A stretch of DNA of 36,392 bases, taken from contig CANHRS010000020.1 in assembly GCA_947463445.1 (NCBI GenBank), forward strand, positions 1 to 36,392. Direction: 5' to 3'. This DNA is from Flavobacteriia bacterium (GTDB lineage: Bacteria > Bacteroidota > Bacteroidia > Flavobacteriales_D > Crocinitomicaceae). The translations under genes were made by a program, and so were the position numbers. This document shows, piece after piece, positions 33,048 through 36,392 of the stretch. Position 1 is the first letter of the stretch; each line of letters begins with the position of its first letter. The notes beneath the pieces were generated by a model that searched no databases, had not been told where the DNA came from, and saw only the letters and a list, made by a program, of their open reading frames with translations.

Positions 33048-34214
33048 ATGATAACGTTTGAAAATACAGAAATTGCTTTTAAAAGCAAAACCGACAAAGA
33101 CTTAATTAGAGCCTATTGGTTATTCAAAATAATCGGATATCCACGCGTGGTAAAATTCGGCAAATGGTTTACTGAAATTGCTTTAAAATTAAATTTACCG
33201 ATTGATGGAATCATCAAAAAAACGATATTTAAACAGTTCTGTGGAGGTACAAACATAGAGGATTGTTCATCAAAAATCAAAGAATTAAACGACTATAAAA
33301 TCGGTACCATACTAGATTATTCTGTAGAAGGAAAAACGGAAGAAGTGGACTTTGAGAAAACGACGCAAGAAATAATTGCAACTATTCTTAAAGCAAAGGA
33401 AAATCCTGCTATTCCATTTGCTGTATTTAAAGTGACTGGAATTGCTACTTTTTCAATTCTAGAAAAAGCTAACGATATTAACAATAAACTTTCTGACACA
33501 GACAAGAAAGCATATCTTGGTATTATTCATCGTGTGGAACGAATTTGTCAAGCAGCACACACAAATAATGTACCCGTTTTTATAGATGCGGAAGAATCTT
33601 GGATTCAAGATAGTATCGATCGAATAACTTTGTCAATGATTATGAAATTCAATAAAGATAAAGCAATCGTTTTCAACACCCTTCAAATGTATCGACATGA
33701 TAGAATGGATTTTTTGAAAAAACTAATCGTAGATGCACGTTCAGGAAATTATCACTATGGAATTAAACTTGTTCGAGGTGCATATATGGAAAAAGAACGT
33801 GAACGAGCAAAATTACTTGAATATCCTTCGCCTATTCAGAATACAAAAGCAGATTCAGATAAAGATTATAACCTAGCGTTAGAATTAATTTGTAGTAATA
33901 TAGATTGCCTAGCATTGTGCGCAGGAACACATAATGAAGAAAGTTCACTTTTTTTAACGGAACTAATTGCACAAAAAGGGTTAGACAAATATTCTAAAAA
34001 TTTATTCTTTGCTCAATTACTAGGTATGAGTGATCATATATCATATAATCTTGCAGCTAATGATTTTCATGTTGCGAAATATGTTCCATACGGTCCAATT
34101 AAAGAGGTACTCCCATATTTACTTCGACGTGCTGATGAGAATACATCTGTAGCAGGTCAAACTAGTAGAGAATTATCGTTACTATCCATCGAAAAAAATA
34201 GAAGAAAAAAATAA
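33048..34214 (+). CDS. Proline dehydrogenase
   Basis: The 388-residue single-domain flavoenzyme converts proline to pyrroline-5-carboxylate. The barrel motifs are visible: VFIDAEESWIQD (about 180-191), FNTLQMYRHDR, GIKLVRGAYMEKERERA (about 240-255) with the FAD/substrate-binding Arg and Lys, and the C-terminal YVPYGPIKEVLPYLLRRADEN. There is no aldehyde dehydrogenase domain, so it is not a PutA fusion. The next gene starts on the following base, so the two are probably co-transcribed. Confidence 0.95.
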   Translation: MITFENTEIAFKSKTDKDLIRAYWLFKIIGYPRVVKFGKWFTEIALKLNLPIDGIIKKTIFKQFCGGTNIEDCSSKIKELNDYKIGTILDYSVEGKTEEVDFEKTTQEIIATILKAKENPAIPFAVFKVTGIATFSILEKANDINNKLSDTDKKAYLGIIHRVERICQAAHTNNVPVFIDAEESWIQDSIDRITLSMIMKFNKDKAIVFNTLQMYRHDRMDFLKKLIVDARSGNYHYGIKLVRGAYMEKERERAKLLEYPSPIQNTKADSDKDYNLALELICSNIDCLALCAGTHNEESSLFLTELIAQKGLDKYSKNLFFAQLLGMSDHISYNLAANDFHVAKYVPYGPIKEVLPYLLRRADENTSVAGQTSRELSLLSIEKNRRKK

Positions 34215-34985
34215 ATGTCTATCTCTCAAATTAGAAAAACAAGAGAACGAAAACGAGCGTTATTCTATAAAACACTTGCTTTATTTTTAGTATTAATTTT
34301 AACTAACACGCTATGGTTTACATTTTTTTACGAAGATGATACGCTGGATATTATTTATGGAATTCTAACTCCATTATTGTACTGTTTATTCTATTATCGT
34401 ATAAAAAAAACTCGTAAAAGATTTAAATCAAAAATTAAATCACACATCTATATACCAATTATATATGCATTATTCGGAATGTTTTGGTATGTTTTCGCTT
34501 CGTTTTTTATTTATGTTAGTGATAAATTAGATGGAACAGTAGATGATGTTTACGAAGCAAATATTGAAGTTATTAATGCACAAAATAAAGAAACAGTCAT
34601 ACAAAAAAACGATTCTAAAAATCTTTTTGAAAAATTAAATGTAAAAACTTTCTTTCTCTTCAATCCAAATCTTGCATATCCATGTAAAATTTCAGAAGAA
34701 ATTGAAGCATCCTTTACAAAAAAATCAAAAAACAATACAATACATCACTCTAAACAACAAGCAAATACCATTATTATTTTTGTTATTTTATTTTTGATTC
34801 AAATAGGAGTGATATATATTTCTGAACACTATATTTACCCGAAAATAAAACCGAAAGTAATTACTCGTAGAAAAAGAATACATACTTTCTTAAAGATTGA
34901 AGACGCATTCATCGATGAAAAAAGAGTGCATGAAGAGGTCAAATTAACACCCAAATCTTCCTCCACTGATTTTCCTAAATTGTAG
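34215..34985 (+). CDS. Unknown membrane protein with four TM segments
   Basis: The 256-residue protein is not recognised. It has an Arg/Lys-rich N-terminus (RKTRERKR), membrane segments at about 18-38, 45-61, 78-100 and 185-203, an extracytoplasmic loop (102-184) with an Asn/Lys-rich middle, and a basic then Ser/Thr-rich cytosolic tail. Positive-inside charges put both ends in the cytosol. It directly follows the proline dehydrogenase stop and overlaps the convergent lpxH 3' end by 11 bp. It could be a partner of the dehydrogenase at the membrane, but that is inference from position only. Confidence 0.8.
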   Translation: MSISQIRKTRERKRALFYKTLALFLVLILTNTLWFTFFYEDDTLDIIYGILTPLLYCLFYYRIKKTRKRFKSKIKSHIYIPIIYALFGMFWYVFASFFIYVSDKLDGTVDDVYEANIEVINAQNKETVIQKNDSKNLFEKLNVKTFFLFNPNLAYPCKISEEIEASFTKKSKNNTIHHSKQQANTIIIFVILFLIQIGVIYISEHYIYPKIKPKVITRRKRIHTFLKIEDAFIDEKRVHEEVKLTPKSSSTDFPKL

Positions 34986-35754
34986 AATTTGTAACTAAGT
35001 TTGGTTCAAATTTTAATAATTCCATTTTTTCACCATCAAAAACTCCATACGTAAAATAGTGAATCCAATCACCTAGATTCACATAAACAGATGTTTCAAC
35101 TTGCTGTAAAATTGGTAAATGACGATGACCGAAAACGAAAATATCGATACTTTCTTTTCGTAATTCTTCTTTACAATAATGAATCAGCCATTCTTTATCT
35201 TCACCTAGAAAAACCTCATCCAAATGTCCTGATTTAGCACGACTTCTCTTCGATAAAAAGTCAGCTAAACCTATACCAATATTTGGATGAATAAATCCAA
35301 ACATAGCTTGTATCCAACGATTTTTAAAAATCTTTTTTAAACGCTTGTAACCATAATCACCAGGGCCAAGTCCATCACCATGTACAATGAATATTTTTTT
35401 ACCATTAATGGAGGTAATAAATGGTTCATAATGGAGTATTACGCCTAACTCTTTCGGTAAATAATCAAAAGCCCACATATCATGATTGCCAGTAAAAAAA
35501 TGTACTGGTATACCAGCATCTGTAAATTCAGCAATCTTACCTTGTAATCGGACAAAACCTTTTGGTATAGCAAACCTATATTCAAACCAAAAATCAAAAA
35601 TATCACCCACTAAAAATAAGGCTTCACAAGTAGGTTTAATTTGCTCCATCCAAGAACAAATTTGATTTTCCCGTACACGACTTTTCTCATAAGTAGGAGC
35701 ACCTAAATGAAAATCAGAAGCAAAGTAAACCTTTTTAGATGGAGATAATTGCAT
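34975..35754 (-). CDS. lpxH: UDP-2,3-diacylglucosamine diphosphatase LpxH
   Basis: The 259 residues are a calcineurin-like metallophosphatase with the LpxH layout: SDFHLG (about 13-18), VGDIFDFWFEYRF, TGNHDMWAFDYL, IVHGDGLGPGD and FGHRHLPI supply the metal ligands. LpxH removes UMP from UDP-diacylglucosamine in lipid A synthesis, so the host makes lipopolysaccharide or lipooligosaccharide. It follows the thioredoxin-like gene by 2 bp, so the two share a transcript. Confidence 0.95.
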   Translation of the reverse strand: MQLSPSKKVYFASDFHLGAPTYEKSRVRENQICSWMEQIKPTCEALFLVGDIFDFWFEYRFAIPKGFVRLQGKIAEFTDAGIPVHFFTGNHDMWAFDYLPKELGVILHYEPFITSINGKKIFIVHGDGLGPGDYGYKRLKKIFKNRWIQAMFGFIHPNIGIGLADFLSKRSRAKSGHLDEVFLGEDKEWLIHYCKEELRKESIDIFVFGHRHLPILQQVETSVYVNLGDWIHYFTYGVFDGEKMELLKFEPNLVTNSTI

Positions 35755-35756
35755 AA

Positions 35757-36392
35757 TTAAAATCCAAAGACGTTTTTCAAAAGTAATTCTAACTCTTCTC
35801 CTCGGACATTTGTTTTAATTATCTTCCCTTCTTTGTCAATCAAGACTGTAAATGGAATTCCGGTAACTTTATATAATTGAGCAGCTTCATTAGACCATGC
35901 TTTTAAATCACTTACATGATTGGTCCAAGACAATTTATCTTTTTTTATCGCTTCTTGCCACGCATTTTTATCCTTATCCAATGAAACACTCATAACTGTA
36001 AATCCGGAATCCTTGTACTTCTCATAAATCTTAACCACATTTGGATTCTCTCTTCTACAAGGACCACACCAAGATGCCCAAAAATCAAGCAAAACTACTT
36101 TCCCTTTTAAATCAGATAAACGCATAGGTTTACCGTCTATTTTTGGTTGCATAAAATCTAAAGCTTCTTTACCAGGCATTAAAAAAGCCATCTCATCATG
36201 TTTAGCTTTGAAATTTAAATAATTAGATTTAACAAAATTTACAGTAGGTGCACCATCAAATCCTTTCACAATTTGATCCACTAACATTTCATATACCTCA
36301 AAATTTTGATTTGGATCAATAAGTGATAGTAATGGTAATAATGCTGGAGAATTTTGATTCAAATTAAAAAATTCCTGCTTGTATGCTTCAAA
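35757..36392 (-). CDS. TlpA-like thioredoxin protein, 5' end outside window
   Basis: The frame stays open to the window edge (FEAYKQEFFNLNQN reads through the apparent TTG start at 36362), so the gene continues beyond 36392 and only its C-terminal part is visible. It carries a TlpA/ResA-type thioredoxin domain: LKGKVVLLDFWASWCGPCRREN, with the redox Cys pair CGPC, and the cis-Pro loop TGIPFTVLID. The preceding segment looks like the helical tail of a DUF4369-type N-terminus. A periplasmic disulfide reductase is expected. Confidence 0.9.
   Translation of the reverse strand, partial: FEAYKQEFFNLNQNSPALLPLLSLIDPNQNFEVYEMLVDQIVKGFDGAPTVNFVKSNYLNFKAKHDEMAFLMPGKEALDFMQPKIDGKPMRLSDLKGKVVLLDFWASWCGPCRRENPNVVKIYEKYKDSGFTVMSVSLDKDKNAWQEAIKKDKLSWTNHVSDLKAWSNEAAQLYKVTGIPFTVLIDKEGKIIKTNVRGEELELLLKNVFGF

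Noticed and set aside
1-36392. Search for tRNA, rRNA, riboswitch, CRISPR, insertion sequence, prophage or biosynthetic cluster
   Set aside because: No sequence by eye fits a cloverleaf, known riboswitch core, transposase or integrase. Small structured RNAs could be missed without a covariance search.

Overview
The window is a densely packed, AT-rich stretch of bacterial chromosome, almost certainly from Bacteroidota and most likely Flavobacteriales. The evidence is several copies of the Bacteroidota -7 promoter element TAnnTTTG in front of genes, the nusB / DUF1573 lipoprotein / yajC order, a long (309 aa) NusB, a TPR + beta-propeller + CRD + OmpA protein with the architecture of PorE, and DUF4369/TlpA-type thioredoxin proteins. 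A Crocinitomicaceae/Fluviicola-like host is only a guess. I see no rRNA, tRNA, CRISPR array, transposase, integrase or prophage gene; this is mostly housekeeping chromosome with a few odd islands.

Layout. 1-4.2 kb: a small conserved protein, a 38-aa single-span membrane ORF, an acyltransferase-3 gene coupled to a DUF3050 (heme-oxygenase-like) gene, then a broken HEPN gene next to its MNT nucleotidyltransferase partner, a run of six TTCTTAA heptamers and a membrane-anchored protein of unknown function. 4.2-8.3 kb: PaaI-type thioesterase and MscS channel (minus), SDR oxidoreductase (plus), amino-acid permease (minus). 8.4-10.4 kb: a two-gene membrane signalling-like unit, a tail-anchored FHA protein followed by a PP2C-like/TM/charged linker/LysM protein; in both proteins the family's key ligand residues are largely replaced. 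10.5-14.1 kb: ABC-F ATPase and an MsbA-type ABC exporter. 14.2-15.9 kb: nusB, DUF1573 lipoprotein and yajC with a clear terminator. 16-19 kb: cytochrome P460-like lipoprotein and a PorE-like OmpA protein. 19-26 kb: lon, a class V aminotransferase, an MFS transporter and a DUF4369/DUF5106-like thioredoxin protein. 26-30.2 kb: a minus-strand run mltF-like / miaA / ABC ATPase / FtsX-type permease with overlapping or close genes. 30.3-36.4 kb: GtrA, NlpC/P60, MerR, aroB, proline dehydrogenase + unknown 4-TM protein, lpxH and a TlpA-like gene cut by the window edge.

Many genes concern the envelope: MscS, LysM, NlpC/P60 and MltF act on peptidoglycan or tension, LpxH makes lipid A, the OmpA protein anchors to peptidoglycan, and YajC assists secretion. 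The most interesting item is the FHA + LysM-pseudophosphatase pair, which looks like a peptidoglycan-linked membrane module built from phospho-signalling folds that may no longer do phospho-chemistry. The second is a recurrent habit of 7-bp tandem repeats that start on the stop codon of a gene, seen at three sites with two different heptamers.
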